Shown piece after piece: positions 17,043-25,303 of a stretch of 46,745 nt of DNA. Source of the DNA: a virus; the IMG/VR virus record IMGVR_UViG_3300050015_001029, positions 1-46,745 of that record. One strand, 5' to 3'. The number at the start of each line of letters is the position of its first letter. Positions within the stretch are counted from its first letter, which is position 1. The notes beneath the pieces were generated by a model. That model was not told the origin of the DNA. It worked only from the letters and a program-made list of their open reading frames with translations, and ran no database searches. A program made the position numbers and the translations under genes.

Positions 17043-17907
17043 AGTAATGAAATTGGCGTTTAATATTAATGCTTTTGATGCTAGTGAACTTTTATTTGAT
17101 TTAATTTCTCAAATAAGGGATCAGGTAGATTGGGTATCAGCAATCTGGCAAAAAAAATCTTATTGGAAAAATCCTATGGATCCTAAAGATATGGAAGAAC
17201 TTCAGCATCTTAAATCTATAGGTATTATTGATGAGTTAATTGAATTTAAACCAAATTGGCTAAAACCTTCTAGAGAACAAGAAACAGATAAAAGAAATAT
17301 GGGTATTGAATTGGCAAGGCAAAAAGGTTTTACTCATGTGATTTCTGCAGATGCAGATGAATACTATGATGCTGAGCAATTTAGAAATGCTAAAAATATA
17401 ATTAATGAAAAAGGATGGCCGATTACATATTGGAGTTATGTTAATTATTTTAGGGATTTAGAACATTATTTAGTTTATCCTTTTAGACCATTTGTTCCTG
17501 GAATTCATTCAACTTTCTTTACATATACATTTAATGGTCCTGCTCCTGGTCCAACAGATCCAACCAGAAGAATTATGAATCCTCTGAATATAGGAACTTA
17601 TGTTTTTGAAGACAATGAAATCAGAATGCAACATCTTGCATGGATTCGAAAGAATATTAGGAAAAAATTAGAGAATTGGTCAGCTAAAGATCATTTTGAT
17701 CCAAATCTCATTAATAAAGCTGTTAAACAATTTGAAAATTGGAAGGAAGGAGATTCAGCAATTATGTTATTTAATGTACCTTCTAACGAAGTGGTAGTCA
17801 AACGATTAGAAAAAAGAATCACATCTATAAAAATTCCCTGGGTAGAAGCAGAAATGGAAAGATGGAAAACAAAACAAATAGAAAATGCAAAAAAAGAGGC
17901 TAAATAA
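17035..17907 (+). CDS. glycosyltransferase-like protein
   Basis: A 290-residue protein with a GT-A-like outline: an opening strand KLAFNINAFDASELLFDLIS, a helix containing EQETDKRNMGIELARQKGFTHV (start about 83), then ISADADEYYDAEQF, where DADEYY (about 104-109) looks like the DxD metal/nucleotide-sugar site. Later aromatic segments (YWSYVNYFRDLEHYLVYP) may bind the acceptor. Phage enzymes of this class modify DNA bases, virion proteins or host surface sugars; the target is not evident. The start overlaps the preceding endonuclease gene by 8 nt, and a bidirectional terminator closes the gene. Confidence 0.65.
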   Translation: MSRVMKLAFNINAFDASELLFDLISQIRDQVDWVSAIWQKKSYWKNPMDPKDMEELQHLKSIGIIDELIEFKPNWLKPSREQETDKRNMGIELARQKGFTHVISADADEYYDAEQFRNAKNIINEKGWPITYWSYVNYFRDLEHYLVYPFRPFVPGIHSTFFTYTFNGPAPGPTDPTRRIMNPLNIGTYVFEDNEIRMQHLAWIRKNIRKKLENWSAKDHFDPNLINKAVKQFENWKEGDSAIMLFNVPSNEVVVKRLEKRITSIKIPWVEAEMERWKTKQIENAKKEAK

Positions 17908-17925
17908 AGCCCCTTTTAGTTTTTA
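17891..17925. terminator. bidirectional terminator between convergent genes
   Basis: AAAAGAGGC, loop TAAATAAA, GCCCCTTTT (one mismatch), followed by T-rich sequence on the plus strand and A-rich sequence before it. It separates the plus-strand glycosyltransferase and the minus-strand gene ending at 17923. Confidence 0.65.
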
Positions 17926-18669
17926 TTCAAATTCGTATCCTTCTAAAATATTATCATACTCAGAATATTCTTGTATAGCTTTGATAAAGTCTTCTTTAGT
18001 ATAACCGGATCTGGTAATAATTATAATTGTTCCTGATTCTTCAGAACTTTTAACTTCACAATATGCATTGCCATCTAATTCATTAACAGCATCTTCCATA
18101 GCTTGGCGACCTCTTGCATAAGCCCAATCCCCGGATCCTCCGATATAATCATACCTAATAATAATTGTTTCTTCATTTGATCCTTCTAAAATTAAAAAAG
18201 GACCAACTGATTCAGGAACAAATGATTCCCCAACAATATCTCTATCAAGGGTTGTTAAACCTGGCTGTCTTTCATTTTGAATAAGCTCTATTGAAGTAGG
18301 ATCTACCTTTTCTGTTTGCCCAGTTTTTGGATTTAAAATTTCATAATGAATAATATTTCCATCAGTATCTTCCTTAGCAGAAATTATTTTACCTTGAATC
18401 CATTTTTTTGTTTCTAAAGATTTTGCTTTAGCTTCAACCCCAATATGAACATATTTTTCATCACTTTGTGTAGTTGGAGGAGTTTGCAATGCTTGATTTA
18501 AATCTTTAACATCATAGGTATACATCAAATTTGGACCTCCCTTATTAGCAGAGCTTTGGCCAAAGCCAACTCCCCTACCGGGATTACCATAGTTAGCACC
18601 ACCGCCATAAACAGCATAGCCTGCTCCGCCAAATTCATTAAGTGTTTCTTGTATTGTTTTTGCTCTCAT
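17923..18669 (-). CDS. tagged protein with Gly-rich N-terminus
   Basis: A 248-residue protein starting MRAKTIQETLNEFGG. TLNE followed by F fits the L-x-E motif that the T4 prohead protease cuts and resembles the SLNEG/WLNES tags elsewhere. A Gly/Asn/Tyr-rich low-complexity stretch follows (about 14-45), then a KOW- or SH3-like section (KWIQGKIISAKEDTDGNIIH, about 90-109), then IIIRYDYIGGSGDWAYARGRQ and an alternating beta segment (SGTIIIITRSG). No family recognised. It lies 12 nt downstream of the large virion-type gene on the same strand. Confidence 0.55.
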   Translation of the reverse strand: MRAKTIQETLNEFGGAGYAVYGGGANYGNPGRGVGFGQSSANKGGPNLMYTYDVKDLNQALQTPPTTQSDEKYVHIGVEAKAKSLETKKWIQGKIISAKEDTDGNIIHYEILNPKTGQTEKVDPTSIELIQNERQPGLTTLDRDIVGESFVPESVGPFLILEGSNEETIIIRYDYIGGSGDWAYARGRQAMEDAVNELDGNAYCEVKSSEESGTIIIITRSGYTKEDFIKAIQEYSEYDNILEGYEFE

Positions 18670-18681
18670 AAACTATTTATC

Positions 18682-20268
18682 TTATACAATTGTCATATAT
18701 TCTAGCTGAACAGGAAAATCATGAGGATTATAAGCATAAAATCCATCAATTAGATTTGTTGTATCACTATAATCAGGAGTAGCTAACCAAATATAAATTT
18801 CTCCGATTTTCTGCCAATCCTCATTATCCGTAATCCATTGAAGATAAGTCCCTGCACTCATTACTGTGGATGAATCTACATTCATTCCAACTTCAACTGT
18901 TTTAATAGCAGATTTATAATAAGTCGAAGTATCAAATATAGTAATAATTCCAAGACTTTCATCTATAGTAATAATTTTACATGTATCAAAATTTATCAAA
19001 GAATTTTCATCATATTTACAATTATATAAGATAGAATCATGAATAGAAACATCTAATAAAAATGAACTAAAAATTGATGTATCCTGGATATCAACATTCG
19101 AAAGAGAACTATCATTAATTATAGAATTTTGTATTATAACTCTATTTGCGAAGATTAGGTTATTTTGATTAATCCTTGTATTTTCTAAAACGGATGTTAC
19201 TATAACTGCTGAATTTAATATGTCACATCCTTCAAGAGAAGAATCTGTAATACTCCCTCCGGTAAATGAACAACTAACATCATATTCATTTATAATAGCA
19301 TCACTAATGCTTATATTTTGATGAGTTATAGAAGCATCCCCAGTGAAAGGGCCAAAAGAGAAATTAAAAATTCTTTCTTGAATAGCAATAAAATTAACAC
19401 TAATATCAACAGGTTCATACATTGTTACAATATCCGGAACATGGCTAACATAAATCCATTCATCATATACCGATAGCGGACGAGGATCCGAAGGATTCGT
19501 AGAAGTATAAACAGGGGAAGTAGGATAAATGGAAGGATAATTAACTGCCGGGGTAATAATAGGAGGATAAGTAATCTTCATAACAATTCCTTGCATAGCT
19601 GAATTAGGATACTTAGCATAAAGAGCCATTCTTGAAAGATTCTCATCAAGAGTAAAAATTCGGGAAAATCCCAAATTTTGAAATGGCGAAAGAGGATTCT
19701 CTAAGGTATCTATAAGAGTTAATTTAGCATTGAAAATATTAAAATCCCATCCTTGTTGAGTTCCTGTAAAAGTTAAATCACTAGGATCATACGAAGAAGT
19801 TATTTTAGATTGAATATTTAAAAGAGCTTCATTAAGAGCTGCATCAATGCTAGTATTATTAGTATAATTAGCAGATGCTTCGAGATTATAATAATAATAT
19901 CTAAAATTTTGATAAAATCCTATTGAAAGATCTACAGTCATAAAATAAGGTTGTAGAGCTATCGAAGCATCCCCAAAATCAGGCAATTCAAAAGACTGAG
20001 ATCTATAGTTTAGTCCTTTTGCTAATCCTTGGATAAAAGTTACTTCTCCGGGTTGAAGAATTTTCCTATTAGAAGTAAATGAATCAACAGGGATTTTTAT
20101 ATTTCCAAAATTAATACTCTCAAGAATGTTACCATTTTGGGTAATTGCAATAGATTTATCTCCTAAAAATTCTAAATTCGTTCCTCCTCCACCAGTTCCT
20201 TCACATACTGAAAGATTAGGATTTACATAATTATTGGCAGGATTATTGAATACGTCAGTTATAGCCAT
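18682..20268 (-). CDS. probable virion fibre or baseplate protein with beta-helix repeats
   Basis: A 528-residue protein with no signal peptide. The N-terminal half is beta-rich and aromatic (FYQNFRYYYYNLEASANY at about 118-135). From about residue 325 to 420 it shows short repeats of the pentapeptide/beta-helix kind, for example SITDSSLEGCDILNSAVI and NSIINDSSLSNVDIQDTSI, consistent with a right-handed quadrilateral helix. The C-terminal 90 residues (YLQWITDNEDWQKIGEIYIW) look like a separate globular tip. Composition suits a tail fibre or other surface protein of the virion. It is read away from the plus-strand tail genes and has AATAAATAAATAAAAT upstream, possibly a late promoter. Confidence 0.5.
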   Translation of the reverse strand: MAITDVFNNPANNYVNPNLSVCEGTGGGGTNLEFLGDKSIAITQNGNILESINFGNIKIPVDSFTSNRKILQPGEVTFIQGLAKGLNYRSQSFELPDFGDASIALQPYFMTVDLSIGFYQNFRYYYYNLEASANYTNNTSIDAALNEALLNIQSKITSSYDPSDLTFTGTQQGWDFNIFNAKLTLIDTLENPLSPFQNLGFSRIFTLDENLSRMALYAKYPNSAMQGIVMKITYPPIITPAVNYPSIYPTSPVYTSTNPSDPRPLSVYDEWIYVSHVPDIVTMYEPVDISVNFIAIQERIFNFSFGPFTGDASITHQNISISDAIINEYDVSCSFTGGSITDSSLEGCDILNSAVIVTSVLENTRINQNNLIFANRVIIQNSIINDSSLSNVDIQDTSIFSSFLLDVSIHDSILYNCKYDENSLINFDTCKIITIDESLGIITIFDTSTYYKSAIKTVEVGMNVDSSTVMSAGTYLQWITDNEDWQKIGEIYIWLATPDYSDTTNLIDGFYAYNPHDFPVQLEYMTIV

Positions 20269-20346
20269 TATCTTAGCTTATTATTTTATTTATTTATTCA
20301 AGATTAAATCCGGAAGAATAGATTTTTAAAGAAACTTACTACATTT

Positions 20347-20396
20347 GATTTAAAAAGAAAAATCCCCTAAGCATGGATTAATATGTTTAGGGGATT
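20347..20396 (-). terminator. terminator for minus-strand membrane-protein operon
   Basis: On the minus strand: AATCCCCTAA, a 16-nt loop, TTAGGGGATT (10-bp perfect stem), then TTTCTTTTT. It lies about 60 nt beyond the stop of the frameshifted extension at 20456. Confidence 0.85.
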
Positions 20397-20455
20397 AAAA
20401 TTTAGTAGGCGTGTTCCTATAAGTTTAGACAAGGTATTTTTATCTCTCTTTAGTA

Positions 20456-20758
20456 TTAGATTTTATCCCAATTTAATCTATTTTCTGGAACAGGTATTCC
20501 AAATTTATCAATTTTCATTTTTTGTTTAGGAACAACTTTTGCATCAATAATTTCTACTCCATCTATAATAATAGATGAAACATATTCTTCTATTTTCCTT
20601 TCTTCTTTAGCTTTTTTTTCGGAATCTTCTTTTTTGATTCTGTCAATAAGCTCTTTTCCCGGGGAGGGCTTATTAAGTTCTTCGATAGGATTTGTTTCCT
20701 GTTCTGGAGCGAGCTCTGTTTTTTCCTCGATGTCTGTGCTCGCTCCTTCGCTTTTTTT
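20456..20758 (-). other. -1 frame extension of the membrane protein after an A7 slip
   Basis: On the minus strand the gene crosses TCAAAAAAAGCG (A7 at 20758-20752). The zero frame continues only into a lysine-rich tail ending at 20590. The -1 frame stays open to a TAA at 20458-20456. It keeps the acidic, Glu/Pro-rich style of the upstream part (SEGASTDIEEKTELAPEQE) and ends in a more folded piece (SSIIIDGVEIIDAKVV, then FGIPVPENRLNWDK). This looks like the authentic C-terminus, reached by programmed -1 frameshifting or lost by a one-base homopolymer indel. Confidence 0.6.
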
Positions 20759-21990
20759 GACTCTTCGGGTTTATCTATTTTCGGAGAGAAAAATTTACCA
20801 AAATGATAAATATCTCCATTTGAATCAATATATTCTTTTTTAAGATGCCATCCTCTAGTTTTTGTAAAAGGTATTTTTTCTCCAAGTTCTCTTCTAGTAG
20901 CTGCTCCAACTTCTTTTAAAGCTTTTTTAGATATAATTACCTTAATTTCAGGTTTCTCCTCTGGTGGAAGGGAAACCGGAATTTGAATAATTTCGGCCTT
21001 AACTATTTTGGTTTCAGAAGGAAGATTTAGTTCGGGAGTTAAAGATTCTACTTCCCTATCCAAATCATCATTTTGTTCCTTCTCCTGAATTTTTTCCTGA
21101 CTTTCTTTTTCATAAAGTTCCATCTCTTCAACAATCTCATCTATCATTTTTTGACCTCCAGAAGGTTTATCAGATACAGGAAATTTGACTAAAGAATCCT
21201 CAAATTCCTTATTAGCTTGAGCTTGAGTTTTTAAATCAATTTGTAGGGGTTCTTCAATAATCTGTATTCCCCCTTCTCCGAGTTTTGGATGATTTTCTAA
21301 ATCTGATGCCTTCCCTACAACATTTTCAAGAACCTTTTCTTTTAATATTTCTAACTGATCCTCTCTTGATGGAATATCTGCTGGAATATCTGAAATTATA
21401 TTTATATCTTCGGGTTTTTCAGATTCAATCTTTCCATAAATTTTAAATTCTTCAGCTACATCTTTTGGTTTTATTGCCAAAGGATCTATTGCATCCTCCT
21501 CTTCCGACATCAATTTTATATTCTGAGCAACTAAAGCAGTCATACCTAAAGCAACTATTGGAAGTAAAGCTCCTGCAATCCAAGAAATAATAACTTGATA
21601 CATTTCAGGATTTGCTGCTTGAACCCCAAATAAAATTGATTTTTGCCAATAAATATAATCCGTATTACCCGAATTAGCCATAAATTTAAATGAGGCATAA
21701 ACGTTAGCCGTTACCTGTAATGCAGTTAATAAAAACATTAATGCCCAAGGCAAAAACTTATCTTTATTTCGAGTCATTAATATCGAAAATAATACTGATG
21801 CTTGCCCAATTTCATAAGTTAAACCAAGAAGTATTGCTAGACCTATTGAATTTGCTAATCCGAAAAATGTAATAGAGTGTAATGTTGATACAAAACCTAC
21901 ACATAGATATAAAAGTGCAAATGCAATAATAAGTCCCAAATAAAGACCCTTGTGTGTAATTTTAAAATTTTTTAAGTTAAATAGTTTCAT
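20590..21990 (-). CDS. multi-pass membrane protein with long charged cytoplasmic tail
   Basis: A 466-residue zero-frame product. The first 165 residues contain about four membrane helices (GLYLGLIIAFALLYLCVGFV; LANSIGLAILLGLTYEIG; WALMFLLTALQVTANVY; IISWIAGALLPIVALGMTAL). The remaining 300 residues are a hydrophilic tail rich in Glu, Lys and Pro, probably disordered. A small folded motif, KKALKEVGAATRRELGEKIP then GWHLKKEYIDSNGDIYHFGKFF, lies near 355-400. The real C-terminus probably lies in the -1 frame down to 20456. No family recognised; a phage membrane or host-takeover protein is possible. It is the last gene of a three-gene minus-strand run. Confidence 0.65.
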   Translation of the reverse strand: MKLFNLKNFKITHKGLYLGLIIAFALLYLCVGFVSTLHSITFFGLANSIGLAILLGLTYEIGQASVLFSILMTRNKDKFLPWALMFLLTALQVTANVYASFKFMANSGNTDYIYWQKSILFGVQAANPEMYQVIISWIAGALLPIVALGMTALVAQNIKLMSEEEDAIDPLAIKPKDVAEEFKIYGKIESEKPEDINIISDIPADIPSREDQLEILKEKVLENVVGKASDLENHPKLGEGGIQIIEEPLQIDLKTQAQANKEFEDSLVKFPVSDKPSGGQKMIDEIVEEMELYEKESQEKIQEKEQNDDLDREVESLTPELNLPSETKIVKAEIIQIPVSLPPEEKPEIKVIISKKALKEVGAATRRELGEKIPFTKTRGWHLKKEYIDSNGDIYHFGKFFSPKIDKPEESKKAKERAQTSRKKQSSLQNRKQILSKNLISPPREKSLLTESKKKIPKKKLKKKGK

Positions 21991-21995
21991 GTTTA

Positions 21996-22298
21996 TTATT
22001 TTATTTCATTTTTGCATTTATTTTGCCATTCAGTATAAAGTTTATGTATTTCTATTTCATGCTGCTCAATAATTGGTCTATATTCATCACCAGTCTTCCA
22101 ACATTCAACACAATAAACTATTCTGTAATCCCCTCCTGCCTCTTCTTCATGACCTATACATTTTTCGCATAAATCTTTTTTACAATATAAACAATAAGCT
22201 TTACTACAAGCTAATCCAATTTTTATTTGAGATCCGCAGATATCACAGAATTTATGTTTTTCAATAACTTCTTTTAATATTTTTGTTTCTTTATTCAA
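21996..22298 (-). CDS. zinc-finger protein
   Basis: A 100-residue protein with CDICGSQIKIGLACSKAYC (about 18-36), LYCKKDLCEKCIGHEEE (about 37-53) and VYCVECW (about 61-67). This dense Cys/His pattern resembles a treble-clef or RING/FYVE-like double zinc site. The gene overlaps the upstream coiled-coil gene by 8 nt and ends 5 nt before the membrane-protein start, so all three are probably co-translated. Partner and role unknown. Confidence 0.6.
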   Translation of the reverse strand: MNKETKILKEVIEKHKFCDICGSQIKIGLACSKAYCLYCKKDLCEKCIGHEEEAGGDYRIVYCVECWKTGDEYRPIIEQHEIEIHKLYTEWQNKCKNEIK

Positions 22299-22635
22299 TT
22301 TTTTTATCTTTTATTTCTTCAGCACCTTTAACGGTAATTGTTGTATTAGATTTAATTTTTTCAACAGCGCTTTGAACAGCACTAGCCCTATCATTTGCAG
22401 CTTTTGTTTGCTCCTTAGCTAATTTAAGTTCAAAGTTAATTTTTTTAATACTATCCTGAGAATTAGTATATAGATTTTTTAATGAATCAATTTGTTCGAT
22501 GTATTGATTAGCTCCCATATCTAATTTCATTTTTCTATTACAGCTTTGAGTAGTTTTAAATAGAAAAAGAAATAAAAGAGCTAAAGCAAACCATTTCATA
22601 TTTTTAGAAAAAAATTGCTCTGGGGTTGTCGCCAT
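22291..22635 (-). CDS. single-pass membrane protein with coiled coil
   Basis: A 114-residue protein: short N-terminal tail, one membrane helix (WFALALLFLFLF, about 15-26), then a long amphipathic coiled coil (ANQYIEQIDSLKNLYTNSQ to about residue 95) and a polar end. This outline matches inner-membrane spanins of Gram-negative phages, but no partner outer-membrane lipoprotein overlaps it and the lysozyme gene is 7 kb away, so spanin is only one possibility. It is first in the three-gene minus-strand unit that follows the promoter-like element near 22681-22697. Confidence 0.5.
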   Translation of the reverse strand: MATTPEQFFSKNMKWFALALLFLFLFKTTQSCNRKMKLDMGANQYIEQIDSLKNLYTNSQDSIKKINFELKLAKEQTKAANDRASAVQSAVEKIKSNTTITVKGAEEIKDKKIE

Positions 22636-22674
22636 AATTTAATGTTTCTTTATATATTTATATTAATGACATCA

Positions 22675-22697
22675 TTCATCCTATCTTATACAAAAAT
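22675..22697 (-). promoter_or_regulatory. recurring promoter-like element (minus strand)
   Basis: On the minus strand TTTTTGTATAAGATAGGATG, directly after a terminator stem. It resembles the TTTTTG...TATAATAAGATAAAT elements at 29173 and 38390. It would drive the membrane-protein operon starting at 22635. Confidence 0.4.
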
Positions 22698-22722
22698 AGG
22701 GGATCCTAGTTTTCGAATCCCC
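22691..22722 (-). terminator. terminator after truncated PEGA gene
   Basis: On the minus strand GGGGAT, a 12-nt loop, ATCCCC, then TATTTTTG. The stop codon of the 74-residue PEGA gene lies in the loop. Confidence 0.65.
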
Positions 22723-22930
22723 TTCTTTGTTTTGATAATTTTTTATTTATTTTGCTACTTCCAACCGGGACCCCATTAACTTCTTTTACATCAACACCTT
22801 GTTTATTATCATCAAGGTATACAGAGATTCCGGTCAATTCCGAAAAGACTTTAAGTGTACCAGTTTTCGTTTGACCAAACGAAGAAAGGGTTAAAACCAC
22901 TAATAATAAAAAGGTTACTAATTTTTTCAT
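22706..22930 (-). pseudogene. truncated PEGA-domain secreted protein
   Basis: A 74-residue product with a signal peptide (KLVTFLLLVVLTLSSFGQ) and the start of a PEGA-type domain: KTGTLKVFSELTGISVYLDD, then NGVPVGS. It closely parallels the first 62 residues of the next gene upstream (KTGTLKIFTEVNGTTLYLDD, DVPIGS), then breaks off into a basic tail (KINKKLSKQRRG). It appears to be a tandem duplicate that lost its C-terminal part. It may still be expressed as a small exported peptide. Confidence 0.6.
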
Positions 22931-22941
22931 AAATTTAATTT

Positions 22942-23943
22942 TTAATATTGATAATTGTTAATTTTGATTTTTTTGTCATGCGCTTCTTTTAATAAAGGGG
23001 CATATTCATATCCTACACCTACTACCATAGCTTTTGTATATGCTATCATTAAAGTTGCTACGTTTCCATTTGAAATTATCCAAGCTGTTTTTATAGTAGC
23101 CTGATGTTTTTTTATCGCTTCAACTTCACGTCCATCCCCATCTTTATATCCTCCAGCGAAATCTCTTTGAATTGTTGTAGGTTGTCCATAAGTGGATAAT
23201 AGCGTTTCATTTATTTCATTATAGTCCGATACTGGTATGCTGAGTTTATCAACTTTCTGTTGAGCTAAGTCAATAGCAACATATCCTACAATAATATTAA
23301 ATAATTTATCATCGAGTAATCGAATTTCAAGAAAAAATGGTTTCTGAGTATTATCATCCATAGAGAAGGTTACAAATCCTTTACCCTGACCAATATTTAT
23401 GCCACCAAGTTGATTAATTATGAGATTACTTGCATCTGCTCTATTCATTCCCCAAGTTAATCCGAAAATATCATCCATACTTGAAGATAATTTTCCATCT
23501 ACCTGGCCTATATTAATGACTTGACCAATATCAATCAACAGTTCTTCTTTAGATACGTATGACTCAGGTTTGTCCGTAGGTGGATCAATCTTAAAAGAAT
23601 TAGGATTATAAGTAACCACCCCTGTATTTTCTACTGGTTTTATAATTGGTTTTCCACCCATTTTGTTACTAACTCCCTTAATAAGAACAGTAGTGACATC
23701 ACCAATTTTTATTTCAACGATTTCACTATAAATAGCAGTACCGTTTGATAAAGCTTTAAGATAATGGCTTCCTATAGGTACATCCGTTATTATTTTTATG
23801 CCATCCTCCTGTTTTACATCATCAAGATATAAAGTGGTACCATTTACTTCGGTAAAAATTTTAAGTGTGCCTGTTTTGGGTTGACCAAATAAGACAGACA
23901 CACTTAATAATACCAATGTTAAAAAACTTAATGTTTTTCTCAT
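22942..23943 (-). CDS. secreted PEGA-domain protein
   Basis: A 333-residue protein. Signal peptide at 1-20 (TLSFLTLVLLSVSVLFGQ). PEGA-type domain at about 23-90: GTLKIFTEVNGTTLYLDD, then ITDVPIGSHYLKAL and a closing IVEIKIGDVTTVLI. After a Pro-rich linker, a second domain (about 155-333) has FGLTWGMNRADASNLIINQL, DDKLFNIIVGY and a Tyr/Gly-containing end; this part resembles host periplasmic proteins of unknown role. PEGA domains are common in surface proteins of Bacteroidota. It probably acts in the periplasm or on the cell surface. Its presence in a phage suggests acquisition from a host. Confidence 0.65.
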   Translation of the reverse strand: MRKTLSFLTLVLLSVSVLFGQPKTGTLKIFTEVNGTTLYLDDVKQEDGIKIITDVPIGSHYLKALSNGTAIYSEIVEIKIGDVTTVLIKGVSNKMGGKPIIKPVENTGVVTYNPNSFKIDPPTDKPESYVSKEELLIDIGQVINIGQVDGKLSSSMDDIFGLTWGMNRADASNLIINQLGGINIGQGKGFVTFSMDDNTQKPFFLEIRLLDDKLFNIIVGYVAIDLAQQKVDKLSIPVSDYNEINETLLSTYGQPTTIQRDFAGGYKDGDGREVEAIKKHQATIKTAWIISNGNVATLMIAYTKAMVVGVGYEYAPLLKEAHDKKIKINNYQY

Positions 23944-23956
23944 TTGTTTTTAAAAA

Positions 23957-24313
23957 TTACTTACATGATGAACATGAAGAATAACCAGCTGCATGGCATG
24001 CATTGGAACTTGAATAACAATGATTACCTCCTCTCCAAGGCGTACTACCACTGCAACCATTATTGCAACCACCGCCACCGCTACCACCGCCACCAGTACA
24101 GCAATATACTCCAGCTACACCTGAGCTGCAACCAGAACCCCCGCTATGTGATGGGGAACCACCACCAGGACAAGAATAACAGCTGCCATCGTTTCCGGCT
24201 AATTCGCCAGAACCACATACAGGCTCACATCCAACAAGACCCCAAATAGTAAATACTGCTAATATCAGTGCTAAACTAAATGGCATTAAAATTTTTAAGA
24301 ATTTCGTTTTCAT
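23957..24313 (-). CDS. Cys/Gly-rich lipoprotein
   Basis: A 118-residue protein with a hydrophobic signal sequence and lipobox (IWGLVGC, lipidated Cys at about 29). The mature part is almost entirely Gly, Ser and Cys: CGSGELAGNDGSCYSC, VYCCTGGGGSGGGGC, CNNGCSGS and a final ACHAAGYSSCSSC. There are 13 Cys in total, 12 after the lipidated one, enough for six disulfides. It lies next to a MauE/DoxX-thioredoxin gene, so that protein may form or isomerise its disulfides. It may be a cell-surface knottin-like protein; function unknown. No internal frame problem was seen. Confidence 0.6.
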   Translation of the reverse strand: MKTKFLKILMPFSLALILAVFTIWGLVGCEPVCGSGELAGNDGSCYSCPGGGSPSHSGGSGCSSGVAGVYCCTGGGGSGGGGCNNGCSGSTPWRGGNHCYSSSNACHAAGYSSCSSCK

Positions 24314-24337
24314 TTTTTGATTTTTTTAGTTATTTGT

Positions 24338-25270
24338 TTATTTTTTATTTATATTTGCTATTACACTTTCAAATACGAAAGGAGATGAGAGTTGTCCGGT
24401 AGAAACCTCTTTAATCGTATCATGCTCTACATAAAATGCTGTCGGATATGTAAATGTTAATTTATCCATTGCATCAGAACTTAATATTGTAACAGGAAAA
24501 TCCTGTTTAAATTTATCTTCAAAAATAAGTCTATCTTTATCATTTCCAATTGTAAATATTATAACACTATCAACAACATTAGTTTTAATAAAACTTCTTA
24601 AATTTTCAATTGAATTCCAGCAATAGGGACACGTGTATGAAAAACAAAAAATTAAATATGTGCTGTCTTTTGATGCTTGAACATATTTGTTAAATTCTGT
24701 AGTTTTGATATTTTGATCTTTCATTTTCATTTCAGGTCCTTCACCAATAATAAAGCTAGTTGAGTGTACAAACAATGGAGAACTCGTAGTTTTACCGGTT
24801 ATAAAGCCAAAAACAATTAATGATAATATAAGTATATATTTTTTCCAGTTAGGGGTAAATGACTTTTCATCTGGATATAATAGCCATACCCCAAATGCCA
24901 TTATTATTAATAGAATATTACGAATAAATGAAAATAAAGGTGGAAAATTTGTATTTTTAATAGTACCAAAACATCCACAATCATTAACACCATGCGCAAA
25001 ATGTGCATAAGCAAATAATCCTGTAAAAACAACCAACATGCTCAAAGATATTATTGAATCTCTTCGAGGATTAATCAATAGGATTAATGAAAATCCTAAT
25101 AATATTTCAAATAGGATAATTACTGGAGCTAAAGGTGCAAATAATCCTAGTCCATATTGACCAATGAGAGCAGTAAATCCTGCAGTATCAATTGCTTTTC
25201 CAAATCCAGAAAGAATAAATACTGCACCAATTATTACAGAATAGATATTTAAGCTTTTCTTTTCAAACAT
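24338..25270 (-). CDS. MauE/DoxX-type membrane protein fused to thioredoxin-like domain
   Basis: About 310 residues from ATG at 25270 (an upstream start at 25306 is possible but overlaps a promoter-like TATGTTTG). The N-terminal part has four membrane helices with SGFGKAIDTAGFTALIGQYG and the redox motif DCGCFG, characteristic of MauE/DoxX redox membrane proteins. The C-terminal part is a periplasmic thioredoxin-like domain with CFSYTCPYCWNSIENL (CPYC active site) and the cis-Pro region FTYPTAFYV. It probably feeds electrons or oxidising power to exported cysteines, with the Cys-rich lipoprotein encoded next to it as an obvious candidate substrate. Such genes are typical of Bacteroidota chromosomes. 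Confidence 0.75.
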   Translation of the reverse strand: MFEKKSLNIYSVIIGAVFILSGFGKAIDTAGFTALIGQYGLGLFAPLAPVIILFEILLGFSLILLINPRRDSIISLSMLVVFTGLFAYAHFAHGVNDCGCFGTIKNTNFPPLFSFIRNILLIIMAFGVWLLYPDEKSFTPNWKKYILILSLIVFGFITGKTTSSPLFVHSTSFIIGEGPEMKMKDQNIKTTEFNKYVQASKDSTYLIFCFSYTCPYCWNSIENLRSFIKTNVVDSVIIFTIGNDKDRLIFEDKFKQDFPVTILSSDAMDKLTFTYPTAFYVEHDTIKEVSTGQLSSPFVFESVIANINKK

Positions 25271-25292
25271 AAATCTTGTTTTAATTATCATG

Positions 25293-25300
25293 CAAACATA
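25293..25300 (-). promoter_or_regulatory. Bacteroidota-type -7 element TAnnTTTG
   Basis: On the minus strand TATGTTTG, 22 nt upstream of the ATG at 25270 and just after a terminator. It matches the TAnnTTTG -7 consensus of the Bacteroidota housekeeping sigma factor; a matching -33 TTTG at correct spacing is not clear. Confidence 0.4.
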
Positions 25301-25303
25301 CAA

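Noticed and set aside
22699-22725. TTTTCGAATCCCC resembling the T-arm of a tRNA
   Set aside because: The flanking bases do not form a 5-bp T stem with TTCGAAT as loop, and no anticodon arm or acceptor stem was found; it is better explained as a terminator hairpin.
23944-24249. 101-codon plus-strand frame rich in His, Asn and Tyr
   Set aside because: Antisense of the Cys/Gly-rich lipoprotein; its composition follows from reading Gly/Cys codons backwards.
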